Shown here one piece after another: positions 41,327 to 49,906 of a DNA stretch of 64,000 nucleotides (the first letter of the stretch is position 1; each line of letters begins with the position of its first letter). The translations under genes and the position numbers were made by a program. The stretch is from an uncultured Prevotellaceae bacterium (lineage in GTDB: Bacteria > Bacteroidota > Bacteroidia > Bacteroidales > Muribaculaceae). A model generated the notes under the pieces. The model was given only the letters and a program-made list of their open reading frames with translations, ran no database searches and was not told the origin of the DNA. Location of the stretch: contig ONKU01000009.1 in assembly GCA_900318535.1 (NCBI GenBank), positions 1 through 64,000 of the forward strand, written 5' to 3'.

Positions 41327-42214
41327 GTGGCTATCATCGAGATAGATAAGGGGTCGGGCTTCTGCTTTGGGGTGACGACAGCCATCCGCAAAGCCGAGGA
41401 AGAACTCGAGAAGACCGGGCATCTGTACTGCCTGGGCGACATCGTGCACAATACCGCCGAGGTGGACCGCCTGGCCAGCCGTGGCCTGGAGACCATCACC
41501 CACGAGCAGCTCGAGCAGCTGCATGACGTGAAGGTGTTGCTGCGTGCCCACGGCGAGCCTCCCGAGACCTATGAGACAGCCCGACGCAACCGCATCGAGA
41601 TCATCGATGCCACCTGTCCTGTGGTGCTCAAGCTGCAACAGCGCATCAACACCACATTCAACGGCGTTGAGGTGGACAAACCCACTCCGCAGATCGTCAT
41701 CTACGGTAAGCGCGGACATGCCGAGGTGTTGGGCCTCGTGGGGCAGACGCAGGGACAAGCCACTGTCATCGAGAATATCGACGAGATCGACAAGATTGAC
41801 TACTCGCGTGACATCTACCTCTACTCCCAGACGACCAAGAGCGTGCAGGAGTTCCAGCACATCGTTGAGGAAATCAAGAGAAGGGTAGAGCCAGGAGTGA
41901 CCTTCCGCAGTTTTGACACCATCTGCCGCTCGGTGGCCAACCGCATCCCGCAAATCCGTGAGTTCGCCCGCCAACATGAGCTCATCCTGTTCGTGAGCGG
42001 CGCCAAGAGCAGTAACGGGCGCATCCTGTTTGCCGAATGTCTGGATGCCAATCCCGACTCACACCTCATCAGCGGCGAGGGCGACATCGACCCGTCGTGG
42101 CTCACGGGCAAGCAGCGCATAGGCATCTGTGGCGCCACATCCACCCCTCGCTGGCTCATGCAGCACGTGAGCGAGGCTGTCCAGCGACTTACACAAGATA
42201 CAGCTAACAGCTAA
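41327..42214 (+). CDS. ispH: 4-Hydroxy-3-methylbut-2-enyl diphosphate reductase
   Basis: IspH (LytB), last step of the MEP isoprenoid pathway, an Fe-S enzyme; 295 aa with GTG start. The three cluster cysteines are in GSGFCFGVTTAIRKAE (Cys14), IIDATCPVVLKLQQ (~Cys98) and RIGICGATSTPRWL (~Cys265); the catalytic TxxE region reads QTTKSVQEF. It sits between cmk and a putative RsiV-like protein in one operon, and provides precursors for the polyprenyl synthase at 53 kb. Confidence 0.96.
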   Translation: MAIIEIDKGSGFCFGVTTAIRKAEEELEKTGHLYCLGDIVHNTAEVDRLASRGLETITHEQLEQLHDVKVLLRAHGEPPETYETARRNRIEIIDATCPVVLKLQQRINTTFNGVEVDKPTPQIVIYGKRGHAEVLGLVGQTQGQATVIENIDEIDKIDYSRDIYLYSQTTKSVQEFQHIVEEIKRRVEPGVTFRSFDTICRSVANRIPQIREFARQHELILFVSGAKSSNGRILFAECLDANPDSHLISGEGDIDPSWLTGKQRIGICGATSTPRWLMQHVSEAVQRLTQDTANS

Positions 42215-42221
42215 TGATAAT
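42201..42221 (+). repeat. Heptamer array across the ispH junction
   Basis: CAGCTAA, CAGCTAA, TGATAAT, then the ATG at 42222. The second TAA is the ispH stop (42212-42214). Confidence 0.75.
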
Positions 42222-43436
42222 ATGACCAAAAAGAACCTCATCATCGTCATCCTGCTGCTTCTGGTCGTTGACCTGATGGCGGCTGGCTGGTACACTGCCC
42301 GCCGCATCGAGGCCAGCGGCAGGAGCCAGAACCTGTTTGACCAGCGTGATTCAACCGAATACATCGCCATGGCCGACACCATGACGACCGCCAGCCAGGC
42401 CGATTTGTTCGACAAGCCGCAGCACAACACCTATTACTTCACGGCTAAGAACCCCGCTGTCCAGGGCGATGAGACGTCCTATTACACGAGCACCAAGCAC
42501 GTGAAGGTGCGCTGGCCGCTGAAGGTGAACGGCAACGACGACCTCGTCGAATTGAACAAGGAACTGATCAAGAAAGCCTTCGGCAACAGCCAAAGGTCGA
42601 TGAAGGATGCTCGCTATACCTTCCTGAACACGCCGTCGTTCAACAAGCCTGTGGGTGAAGAATACCGCACGCTGGTCAAGGCCCCGCGCGTCTTTCCGGT
42701 CTATGGCAACGTGAGCCAGGTGATTGTGTATCCTTACATGACCTCCCAACGCTTGCTGGTCATGGAAATCGACAAAGTGGAGTACAACGGATCCACGACG
42801 GTGGAAAACAGCAGTTTTGTGCATTATGACCGCATGAAACAGCGCCTGCTCTCCAGGCTGGACATCCTTGTTGCCGACGTCGACAAGGAGAACAAGCTGC
42901 TCAAGGTCATCAACAAGAAAATTGACCAACTGAACAAGGGACGCGGCGAGAGCAACCAGCTGCAGCATGCCCTCAACGTTCCCGCCGAGGTGCGTTGCGG
43001 CAAGAACGGCATCGTGTTCCTGTACAAGCATGGCTCAATCGCCAACGATCCCATCGATATCCAAATCGACTATGACCAGCTGAAACCGTTCCTCACCACT
43101 GATTTTGAGCAGATGCTGGAGAACAATGAGGGATATTGGCTCTATAAGAATGAGAACATGAAACCCGAGCCGCTGAATGCGGTAGCTGTCAGCACTCCCA
43201 AACCCAAGGTTCCCGCTGCTGATGTGAAGCCCAGGAGTTATAACGGATACAAGAAAAGCTACAAGGGGTATAAGAAGAATTACCGGGGCTACAAGAAACA
43301 AAACGGCGGTGACGCTAACGACGAGTCATCGGTCAAGCCAAAACAAACCAGCTCGAAGAAGTATAGCGGGGCAAAGCGTAGATCTGGATATCGCGGCTAT
43401 TCTGGGAAGCGGCGTTCGAGCCGTCGCCGACGCTGA
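42222..43436 (+). CDS. Membrane-anchored protein with basic Tyr/Gly/Lys tail
   Basis: 404-aa protein: N-terminal transmembrane or signal helix (LIIVILLLLVVDLMAAGWY), then an extracytoplasmic domain resembling DUF3298/RsiV-like proteins (VKVRWPLKVNGNDDLVELNKELIKKAF; GIVFLYKHGSIANDPIDIQIDYDQLKPFLT). From ~330 the chain is low-complexity and very basic, with repeats YNGYKKSYKGYKKNYRGYKK and a final RSGYRGYSGKRRSSRRRR. The tail could bind nucleic acid or acidic polymers (inference). Its last 104 bp overlap the convergent MBL-hydrolase gene. Third gene of the cmk-ispH operon. Confidence 0.7.
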   Translation: MTKKNLIIVILLLLVVDLMAAGWYTARRIEASGRSQNLFDQRDSTEYIAMADTMTTASQADLFDKPQHNTYYFTAKNPAVQGDETSYYTSTKHVKVRWPLKVNGNDDLVELNKELIKKAFGNSQRSMKDARYTFLNTPSFNKPVGEEYRTLVKAPRVFPVYGNVSQVIVYPYMTSQRLLVMEIDKVEYNGSTTVENSSFVHYDRMKQRLLSRLDILVADVDKENKLLKVINKKIDQLNKGRGESNQLQHALNVPAEVRCGKNGIVFLYKHGSIANDPIDIQIDYDQLKPFLTTDFEQMLENNEGYWLYKNENMKPEPLNAVAVSTPKPKVPAADVKPRSYNGYKKSYKGYKKNYRGYKKQNGGDANDESSVKPKQTSSKKYSGAKRRSGYRGYSGKRRSSRRRR

Positions 43437-44358
43437 GTCCGCGTGCCTCCAGTGCCTGACGCATGGTCGTCAAGGCGATTTCCTCGGTATTGTTATCCTT
43501 GCTCAAGTGGCACAGGAACACATATTGCAGGCCTTCGTGGTAGTGCCCTGCGACAAATTGTGCGGCCACGGTATTGTCCAAATGGCCTTTTTCTCCCTTG
43601 ACACGGTCCTTTAACATCTGCGGATAGCTGCCTCTTTGCAGCATGTCCAGGTCATAGTTGCACTCCAGCATCAGGTGATTGGCCCGGCTCATGTAGTGTG
43701 CCGCGCGGTCGGTGATGATGCCCATGTCGGTAGCCACGACAAAGCGTTCGCCCTCATACTCGATGCTGAATCCCACGCTCTTGACGTCGTGCATCGTCTC
43801 AAAGGCGGTAATCTCCATATCCAGGATGCGGAAGGGTATTTCCTTGAAGATGGGCACGTGGTAGTCGGTGATGCGGCTTGAGATGCGGCACCGTTGCAGC
43901 ATCTGGCTCATCACGCCCATCGTGCAATAGACACTGCACTTGCAGCGGCTCACGGCAGGGTACAGGCAGCGCATGTGGTCCTGGTGGGCATGGGTCAGCA
44001 GCACGCCTTTGATCATGTCGGGGCTCACGCCGTTGCGTTCCAGCTCGGCAAATGCCTGGTCCAGTGTGATGACATCCTGGCGTTCGGGGTTCTTTTTCTT
44101 GCGGTGATACTTGACGGGTTCCCTGATGCCGGCATCGATGAGGATACCGCCGCGGGGCGTGCCCAGGTAGGCGCAGTTGCCGCTGCTGCCGCTGCCAAAG
44201 CTGATGAAGCACAGGCCCTTGCCAATGCCGATGTGGCGTGTGACGGGCTCTACCGGGGTCAACGGCAGCTGATGGGGCGTGTCGTCACCGTTAACGTCGA
44301 ACGAAATCTTCAACGGGCGTCCTGAGTTGGTGTATCCTTTATATTTGTGTCCTGGCAT
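43333..44358 (-). CDS. MBL-fold metallohydrolase (YycJ-like)
   Basis: 341-aa metallo-beta-lactamase-fold protein. Metal site: GVLLTHAHQDHMRCLYP (HxHxDH), FETMHDVKSVGFSIEYEGERFVVATDMG (H and D) and LCHLSKDNNTEEIAL (H). The pattern matches YycJ/WalJ-type hydrolases with possible nuclease activity. Residues ~1-45 are an N-terminal addition before CFISFGSGSSGNCAYLG, where the family usually begins; a later start is possible. The C-terminus (IQIYALPRYTSSSWFVLA) is encoded inside the overlap with the convergent gene. It follows the RsmI-like gene by 12 bp. Confidence 0.87.
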   Translation of the reverse strand: MPGHKYKGYTNSGRPLKISFDVNGDDTPHQLPLTPVEPVTRHIGIGKGLCFISFGSGSSGNCAYLGTPRGGILIDAGIREPVKYHRKKKNPERQDVITLDQAFAELERNGVSPDMIKGVLLTHAHQDHMRCLYPAVSRCKCSVYCTMGVMSQMLQRCRISSRITDYHVPIFKEIPFRILDMEITAFETMHDVKSVGFSIEYEGERFVVATDMGIITDRAAHYMSRANHLMLECNYDLDMLQRGSYPQMLKDRVKGEKGHLDNTVAAQFVAGHYHEGLQYVFLCHLSKDNNTEEIALTTMRQALEARGLSVGDGSNAASQNSRDIQIYALPRYTSSSWFVLA

Positions 44359-44370
44359 TGTTGTGGCGTG

Positions 44371-45090
44371 TTACTGGTACAAGAGGAAAATCGTGGGCAC
44401 CTTGTGGTAGTCGTATTGCGCCTGTTTCCATTGCGCGATGGTGCGCGTGATGATGCTCTGGCCGTCCCCGGTGATGTCGCTGGCCACACACAGGCGCATG
44501 CCCGCTGGCAGGTGGGCTGCCAGATCGGCGATGAGCTGATTGTTGCGGTAGGGCGCCTCGATGAATATCTGGGTCTGATGCTCACGCTCGATGCGGCGTG
44601 TCATCTCTTTGAGCTTTGCCTGCCGCGCTTGGGCATCAACAGGCAGGTACCCGAGGAATGCGAAACTCTGGCCGTTGAACCCTGAAGCCATCAGGCTCAT
44701 CAGGATGCTCGACGGTCCCACGAGCGGAAACACCTTGTGGCCTTTGCGTTGCGCAATGGCAACGAGGTCGGCGCCAGGGTCGGCGACGGCGGGGCAGCCC
44801 GCGTCACTGATGACACCCACGGCCTCGCCGAGCCCGATGGGGTCGAGCAGGGCCTCGATGGCGGCGGTGTTCTTGAGATCGGTGTGCTCGTTGAGTTCGT
44901 TGAACGTGAGGCTGTCGATATCGATGTCGCGGTCACATTTCTTGAGGAAACGGCGTGCTGAACGCAAGCTCTCGACCACAAAATAGCGCAGCTCCCGCAC
45001 AACATCGATGTTGTGTGCAGGAAGCACCCGATCCAGCGGCACGTCGCTCAATTGGGTGGGAATCAGATATAAACCAGCCTCCAGCGCCAT
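44371..45090 (-). CDS. RsmI-like SAM-dependent methyltransferase
   Basis: 239-aa tetrapyrrole-methylase-fold enzyme of the RsmI group. Visible: GLYLIPTQLSDVPLDRVLPAHN, VGVISDAGCPAVADPGADLVAIA (SDAGxPxxxDPG signature), FPLVGPSSILMSLMASGFNGQSFAFLGYLP and FIEAPYRNNQL. In Bacteroidetes this shorter paralogue often exists beside a canonical RsmI, so the 16S C1402 target is not certain. It is the first gene of a pair with the MBL hydrolase; a TATCTTTG element lies at 45122-45129 (minus). Confidence 0.87.
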   Translation of the reverse strand: MALEAGLYLIPTQLSDVPLDRVLPAHNIDVVRELRYFVVESLRSARRFLKKCDRDIDIDSLTFNELNEHTDLKNTAAIEALLDPIGLGEAVGVISDAGCPAVADPGADLVAIAQRKGHKVFPLVGPSSILMSLMASGFNGQSFAFLGYLPVDAQARQAKLKEMTRRIEREHQTQIFIEAPYRNNQLIADLAAHLPAGMRLCVASDITGDGQSIITRTIAQWKQAQYDYHKVPTIFLLYQ

Positions 45091-45121
45091 AATTAACAGG
45101 TAGTCAAATTCAACTATCCGA

Positions 45122-45129
45122 CAAAGATA
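45122..45129 (-). promoter_or_regulatory. -7 element for the RsmI-like gene
   Basis: The minus strand reads TATCTTTG, 31 nt before the start at 45090; -33 not evident. Confidence 0.5.
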
Positions 45130-45212
45130 GGTAAAAAACTCTATCCCTGTTACATTTTTATAACATTTATTGGCCGAATGTGAAATCTTCAGTAACGGGT
45201 CATAAAAAGCAA

Positions 45213-45243
45213 CGAGGGCTCCCCAGTGACGGGAAAGCCCTCG
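45213..45243 (-). terminator. Terminator after efp
   Basis: CGAGGGCT (45213-45220) pairs with AGCCCTCG (45236-45243), with CCC/GGG inner pairs, 20 bp beyond the efp stop; the minus strand then reads GCTTTTTATG. Confidence 0.85.
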
Positions 45244-45263
45244 ACGTGTTTATGCGGGATTGA

Positions 45264-45827
45264 TTACCTCACGCGGCCCTGATAGCTGCCGTCGCGGGTG
45301 TCCACCTCGATGATCTCGTCGGTGTCGATGAACAGGGGCACGCGAACGGTGGCGCCGGTCTCGACGGTGGCGGGCTTGAGGGTGTTGGTGGCGGTGTCGC
45401 CTTTCACGCCGGGCTCAGTGTAAGTAATCTTCAGCTTGGTCTTGATGGGCATCTCGGCGAACAGCACGGTCTCGGTCGAAGCGTCGCTGACAACTTCCAC
45501 GATGTCGCCTTCCTTCATATAGTCGGCGCCGGTAATCAGGTCCTTGCTGATGGGAATCTGCTCAAAAGTCTCGTTGTTCATGAACATAGCGTCCTGGCCG
45601 TCCATGTACAGGTACTGATAGGGGCGACGCTCCACGCGCACGTCCTCGAGCTTCTCACCGATGTTGAAGCGGCGCTCCAGCACACGGCCGTCAACCACGT
45701 TTTTCAACTTGGTGCGCATGAAGGTATTACCCTTACCGGGCTTTACATGAAGGAATTCGATGCAGAAATACAGATCGCCGTCCATGCGGATGCACGTTCC
45801 GTTCTTGATGTCTTGAGCATTAATCAT
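45264..45827 (-). CDS. efp: Translation elongation factor P
   Basis: EF-P, which relieves ribosome stalling at polyproline; 187 aa. KOW-like N-terminal domain with the modification loop [19 protein letters not shown], then OB domains ([50 protein letters not shown]). The modifying enzyme is not in the window. Its promoter (45893-45922) is divergent from that of rpmH. Confidence 0.97.
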   Translation of the reverse strand: MINAQDIKNGTCIRMDGDLYFCIEFLHVKPGKGNTFMRTKLKNVVDGRVLERRFNIGEKLEDVRVERRPYQYLYMDGQDAMFMNNETFEQIPISKDLITGADYMKEGDIVEVVSDASTETVLFAEMPIKTKLKITYTEPGVKGDTATNTLKPATVETGATVRVPLFIDTDEIIEVDTRDGSYQGRVR

Positions 45828-45892
45828 AATTCTTGTACTTGTTATGCTATTGTTTTATGTAAAAAATGTTTGTTCTCAGTCATTTGTGGGTG

Positions 45893-45922
45893 CAAAAGTA
45901 GTGTTTTTGAGAAAAAAAACAA
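45893..45922 (-). promoter_or_regulatory. efp promoter
   Basis: On the minus strand TTG (45920-45922), exactly 19 nt, TACTTTTG (45893-45900), 65 nt before the efp start. Confidence 0.8.
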
Positions 45923-45950
45923 AAACTTTTCCCTAAAAATGCGATTGGAT

Positions 45951-45981
45951 TTGTGTAATTTGAAAAAAAGGACTAATTTTG
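45951..45981 (+). promoter_or_regulatory. rpmH promoter
   Basis: TTG (45951-45953), 20 nt, TAATTTTG (45974-45981), 53 nt before the rpmH ATG. Confidence 0.75.
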
Positions 45982-46034
45982 CACCGCATTTTGCGAAAAA
46001 TTTTCGGAACAAGTAAAAAAAACAGAGATAAGAA

Positions 46035-46187
46035 ATGAAAAGAACATTCCAACCCTCGAACCGCAAGAAAGCCAACAAGCATGGCTTCCGTCATCGCATG
46101 CGCACCGCCGACGGCCGCAAGGTTCTGGCCCGTCGCCGCGCTAAGGGTCGTTACAGCCTCACTGTAAGCGATACCGTTTACAAGTAA
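46035..46187 (+). CDS. rpmH: 50S ribosomal protein bL34
   Basis: 50-aa, very basic large-subunit protein beginning [18 protein letters not shown] and ending [10 protein letters not shown], with the L34 core [21 protein letters not shown]. It is complete and in the normal size range (44-52 aa). In many bacteria rpmH adjoins rnpA and dnaA; here, instead, it is divergent from efp and followed by a hairpin and a convergent acetyltransferase gene. Confidence 0.97.
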   Translation: MKRTFQPSNRKKANKHGFRHRMRTADGRKVLARRRAKGRYSLTVSDTVYK

Positions 46188-46235
46188 TCCCCTGTAAAGG
46201 GCTGCCGCACACGAGCGGCACTTCAAACGCATCAA

Positions 46236-46265
46236 GCCGTTATGGTCCCACGGGACCGTAACGGC
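46236..46265. terminator. Terminator after rpmH
   Basis: GCCGTTATGGTCCC (46236-46249) pairs with GGGACCGTAACGGC (46252-46265), 2-base gap at the tip and one G-U pair, then CTTTG. A second small stem (TGCCGC/GCGGCA, 46203-46220) precedes it. It may serve both rpmH and the convergent acetyltransferase. Confidence 0.8.
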
Positions 46266-46277
46266 CTTTGTTGCATC

Positions 46278-46832
46278 CTAGAGTTTCTTGATCGTGCGGC
46301 AGGGGTTGCCCACGGCCACGCAGTTCGACGGGATGTCGCGCGTGACGACCGAGCCGGCGCCGATGGTTACATTGTCGCCGATGGTCACTCCAGCCAGAAT
46401 CGTCACCGAGCCCCCGATCCACACATTATCGCCGATAGTCACAGGCAACGCCCACTCGCGGCGCGTGTTACGCTCCACGGGGTCGGTGCTGTGGCAAGCC
46501 GTGTAGATGCCCACATTAGGGCCGATGAAGCAGTCGTCGCCGATGGTCACCAGGGCCTCGTCAAGCACAGTGAAGTTGAAGTTGGCAAAGAATCGCTTGC
46601 CCACACTGATGTGCTTACCGTAGTCGCAATAAAACGGCTGGTTGATCAGGATGTTGTCATCGCCCACATGTCCCAGCAGCGACTTGAGCAACGCCGTACG
46701 TTCGGCCCGCTCTGACGGCAGCAGCGCGTTGTAACGATGCACGACATCTTTGCACTCGTTCAATTCCTTCAGCAGCTGTTCATCAACTGCGCTATAGGGC
46801 AGTCCAGCCAGCATTTTCTCTTTCTCGGTCAT
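46278..46832 (-). CDS. Maltose/galactoside O-acetyltransferase family protein
   Basis: 184-aa sugar O-acetyltransferase of the Maa/LacA family. N-terminal Mac domain (MTEKEKMLAGLPYSAVDEQLLKEL), then left-handed beta-helix: YCDYGKHISVGKRFFANFN, GDDCFIGPNVGIYTACHS with the catalytic His in TACHSTDP, and IGDNVWIGGSVTILAGV, ending AVGNPCRTIKKL. ATG at 46832 is preferred to one at 46868. A TATTTTTG -7-type element lies at 46858-46865 (minus). The acceptor sugar is unknown. Confidence 0.92.
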   Translation of the reverse strand: MTEKEKMLAGLPYSAVDEQLLKELNECKDVVHRYNALLPSERAERTALLKSLLGHVGDDNILINQPFYCDYGKHISVGKRFFANFNFTVLDEALVTIGDDCFIGPNVGIYTACHSTDPVERNTRREWALPVTIGDNVWIGGSVTILAGVTIGDNVTIGAGSVVTRDIPSNCVAVGNPCRTIKKL

Positions 46833-47029
46833 AGCAAGGTTTATATGATGATTGGTGCAAAAATACATAAAAAATCAGCACGACTCTCACGAGGGATGCT
46901 GACAATCATGTTTAACCCTAAAAAACCTCCAAAAATTATGAGTTCGACATGGGATGTACAAATACCGTGCCAAACTCACTTGATGCGTTGTCGCAATTTC
47001 TAAAAAAACTTTAATTCACCTCAACAGCC

Positions 47030-47593
47030 CTAGTAATCCTTGTTCATGAGCAGGTTAAAGGCGTTTTTCAGCTCGTCGGCCGTGCGGGCGGCGAAGACTT
47101 CGTCGAGTTCGGCGGTGCCTTTGATGGCCTTGTGGATGCCGCTCTTGCCGTAGTAGTACCGCGTCTCGTCGGCGCCTCCGTCGAGGGCGTCGTTGCGCTG
47201 GTAAAAGAACAGCAGCTCGCACTCCGGCCCGTCAAATAGGAACTCCTGATAGAACTTGCGGGCGGCCACGTTGTAGCTGCGGGTGATGAAATAGGTGTTG
47301 TACACGGGTGTTCCCAGCACTGGGTCCTCACCGAGCGTGAAATAGTAGCGGATGACCTCTTCGGTGGGGCCGCATCCCGGGACAACGTAATGGCTGACGA
47401 TCTCCATGTCGCTGCGGGGCACGTTCTGCTCCTGGGCATGGCTGTTGCGCTCTATCTGCTCTTTGGCAGCGCTATAGGCGGCGCGGATGCCGGCTATCTC
47501 GGCTTTGGTCATCTCCTGGGCATGTGACGGCATGGTCGTCAATGCTATCAGCAGTGCGATGATTGTGATGAAGGATCGGGTCATGGCGGTCAC
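47030..47593 (-). CDS. Secreted protein of unknown function
   Basis: 187-aa protein not recognised. It has a signal peptide (MTRSFITIIALLIALTTMPSHAQ, start at 47593 or 47584) and a soluble part with SDMEIVSHYVVPGCGPTEEVIRYYFTLGED, YNTYFITRSYNVAARKFYQEFLFDGPECELLFFYQRN and ETRYYYGKSGIHKAIKG. Two cysteines (in PGCGP and GPECE) could form a disulphide. It starts 8 bp after the membrane AAA ATPase gene in the same direction, so the two are likely co-transcribed. Confidence 0.7.
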   Translation of the reverse strand: MTAMTRSFITIIALLIALTTMPSHAQEMTKAEIAGIRAAYSAAKEQIERNSHAQEQNVPRSDMEIVSHYVVPGCGPTEEVIRYYFTLGEDPVLGTPVYNTYFITRSYNVAARKFYQEFLFDGPECELLFFYQRNDALDGGADETRYYYGKSGIHKAIKGTAELDEVFAARTADELKNAFNLLMNKDY

Positions 47594-47601
47594 TATGTCG
47601 T

Positions 47602-48813
47602 TTATTTCCTGGCCTTGAAGGCGTTCTCGATGTCTTCCCTCGTCAGCACTGACAACTCCTCGTCTTTAATGCCGCGTTTCGCCGATAGTCGGTTGGCCTG
47701 CTGCTCAACGGCGCGTTCAAAGATGTTGCGCACATATCGGGCATTGCCGAAGTTCTTGTCCTTGTGGGCAACCGCATAGTTGAAATTGTTCTTGAGCAGT
47801 TCGGCAGCGTCGTCGTCGATGGTATATTGGTTCTTGTTCAGGTACAGTTGGAAGATCTCGAACAATTCCTTGTCGGTGTAGTCCGGGAAGTTGATGTAGC
47901 GGGTGAAGCGCGACTGCAGGCCCGGGTTGGAGTCGATGAAGCGTTTCATCTCGTTAGGATAGCCGGCAATGATGACCACCAGCTTGTCGCGGTCGTCCTC
48001 CATGCGTTTGAGCAGGGTAGAGATGGCCTCTTGACCATAGTCGCTGCTGGCGTTTTCGGGCACCAGGGCATAGGCCTCGTCGATGAACAGCACGCCGTTG
48101 AGCGCCGAGTCGATCACGGCATTGGTCTTGGTCGCGGTTTGTCCCACATACTCGGCCACGAGGCCCGAGCGGTCGGTCTCCACGGTATGTCCGCTCTTGA
48201 GGATGCCCAGGTCCTTGTAGATGCGGGCCACGATGCGTGCCACGGTGGTTTTGCCCGTGCCGGGGCTGCCGGTGAATACCAGGTGGAACGACATCTTGGG
48301 CACCTTCAGGCCTTGCGCTTTGCGTTGCTGCTGGATTTTGGCGAAGTTGGCGATGGTGTGCACCTCTTCCTTAACCGATTCCAGGCCGATGAGCTCATCC
48401 AGTTCCTTGTAGGGATCGCCTTCCATCACTTGGGTGATGACGACACTGTCTTTAGGCTCGTTGGGCTCCTGGGCAATCTCGGTGATGGGTGCTGGCGTTT
48501 TGGGCGTCTGCTTGCTCGTCAGCGCGGCCCACAACGCAAAGATGACCAATGCCACGGCTGCCGCACCGCCATATTGCACCATCTTTTTGGTGAATTTAAC
48601 CGGCTGGCCAGGACGCAGGAACTTGTATAGCATCACATAGCCCCAATAGATAAACGGCGACAGAATAGCGACAAATACCAGCAGCCCTAAGGCTCCACTG
48701 CCCCCGTCACCCTCGGCGCGCATGTCAAACACGGCAACGATGCCAACGATGATCATAAACAACGAGAACATCAACATCATGATGCCGCAACCGCCTGAAA
48801 CTTCTCTTTTCAT
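47602..48813 (-). CDS. Membrane-anchored CbbX/EccA-like AAA+ ATPase
   Basis: 403-aa protein. Three hydrophobic segments at ~11-30, 42-66 and 82-100 precede a linker (~101-135) and a full CbxX/CfxQ-type AAA+ module: KELDELIGLESVKEEVHTI, Walker A FTGSPGTGKTTVARIVA (Lys188), sensor region YVGQTATKTNAVIDSAL, Walker B GVLFIDEAYALVPE (Asp245/Glu246), arginine-finger region NPGLQSRFTRYINFPDYT. Soluble relatives remodel Rubisco (CbbX) or serve type VII secretion (EccA). Membrane anchoring is unusual, and the partner is unknown; a secreted protein gene follows directly. Confidence 0.85.
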   Translation of the reverse strand: MKREVSGGCGIMMLMFSLFMIIVGIVAVFDMRAEGDGGSGALGLLVFVAILSPFIYWGYVMLYKFLRPGQPVKFTKKMVQYGGAAAVALVIFALWAALTSKQTPKTPAPITEIAQEPNEPKDSVVITQVMEGDPYKELDELIGLESVKEEVHTIANFAKIQQQRKAQGLKVPKMSFHLVFTGSPGTGKTTVARIVARIYKDLGILKSGHTVETDRSGLVAEYVGQTATKTNAVIDSALNGVLFIDEAYALVPENASSDYGQEAISTLLKRMEDDRDKLVVIIAGYPNEMKRFIDSNPGLQSRFTRYINFPDYTDKELFEIFQLYLNKNQYTIDDDAAELLKNNFNYAVAHKDKNFGNARYVRNIFERAVEQQANRLSAKRGIKDEELSVLTREDIENAFKARK

Positions 48814-48835
48814 ATAATAGTTATGTTTTGGTTAT

Positions 48836-49906
48836 TCAATTCTCCAGGTACCAGCGGTAGAGGGCGGGGACGCCGTCCTCGAGTTCCATGGTGTGGTGCC
48901 AGCCCAGGCTGTGCAGGCGGCTCACGTCGGTGAGCTTGCGCAGGGTGCCGTCGGGTTTGGTGGCGTCCCACTCGATGGCGCCGCGGTAATCGACAGTCTT
49001 TTTGACTAATTCGGCGAGCTGGCGGATGGTGACTTCCTTACCGCTGCCGATGTTGATGTGGCAGTTGCGCACCTCGTCGCCCGTGCCGCGCACGTCCTTG
49101 AAGTCGATGTGCTCCAGGCAATAGACGCTGGCGTCGGCCATGTCCTCGCTCCACAGGAATTCTCTTATCGGCGCGCCGGTGCCCCACAGGCGCAGGCGGT
49201 CCTTCAGGATGCCGTATTTCTCGAGCGTGGCGACAATCTGCTCCTCGGGGGCCTTGCCGTCGATGCCTTCCACGGGGCGGCGGTCCAGGTCGGTGCGTAT
49301 GCCGTCGATATTGCCCTCGTTGAGCATCTTGGCCAAGTGCATCTTCCTGATCATGGCGGGCATGACGTGGCTCGTCTCCAGGTCGAAATTGTCGCGCGGG
49401 CCGTACAGGTTGGTGGGCATGACGGCGATGAAGTTGGTGCCGTACTGCAGGTTGAACGACTCGCACATCTTCAGGCCTGCGATCTTGGCGATGGCGTAGG
49501 GCTCGTTGGTGTACTCCAGCGGTGACGTCAGCAGGGCCTGTTCGCCGATGGGCTGGGGTGCCTCACGCGGGTAGATGCAGGTGCTGCCCAGGAAAAGCAG
49601 CTTTTCCACTCCGTGGCGCCAGCTCTCGCCGATGACGTTCTGCTGGATGGCCAGATTCTGGTAGATGAAGTCGGCGCGGTACTTCAGGTTGGCCATGATG
49701 CCGCCCACATGGGCCGCTGCCAGCACGACATACTCGGGCCGCTCCTCGTCAAAGAACTGCCTGACGGCCACGGCATCCATCAGGTCCAGTTCCTGGTGGG
49801 TGCGGCCGATGAGGTGGGTATAGCCCTTGCGTTGCAGGCTGTTCCAGATGGCGCTGCCCACGAGTCCGCGGTGCCCCGCCACATATATCTTTGCGTCTTT
49901 GTTCAT
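48836..49906 (-). CDS. fcl: GDP-L-fucose synthase
   Basis: Short-chain dehydrogenase that epimerises and reduces GDP-4-keto-6-deoxymannose to GDP-L-fucose; 356 aa. NADP site [34 protein letters not shown], catalytic Tyr-xxx-Lys in [16 protein letters not shown], and [13 protein letters not shown] ~40-residue insertion (about 205-245, [23 protein letters not shown]) is seen in other Bacteroidetes Fcl proteins. Its start overlaps the gmd stop by 4 bp. Confidence 0.96.
   Translation of the reverse strand: MNKDAKIYVAGHRGLVGSAIWNSLQRKGYTHLIGRTHQELDLMDAVAVRQFFDEERPEYVVLAAAHVGGIMANLKYRADFIYQNLAIQQNVIGESWRHGVEKLLFLGSTCIYPREAPQPIGEQALLTSPLEYTNEPYAIAKIAGLKMCESFNLQYGTNFIAVMPTNLYGPRDNFDLETSHVMPAMIRKMHLAKMLNEGNIDGIRTDLDRRPVEGIDGKAPEEQIVATLEKYGILKDRLRLWGTGAPIREFLWSEDMADASVYCLEHIDFKDVRGTGDEVRNCHINIGSGKEVTIRQLAELVKKTVDYRGAIEWDATKPDGTLRKLTDVSRLHSLGWHHTMELEDGVPALYRWYLEN

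Noticed and set aside
46737..47003. 88-codon plus-strand open frame between two minus-strand genes
   Set aside because: Mostly overlaps the acetyltransferase gene and its promoter; no domain or start signal.
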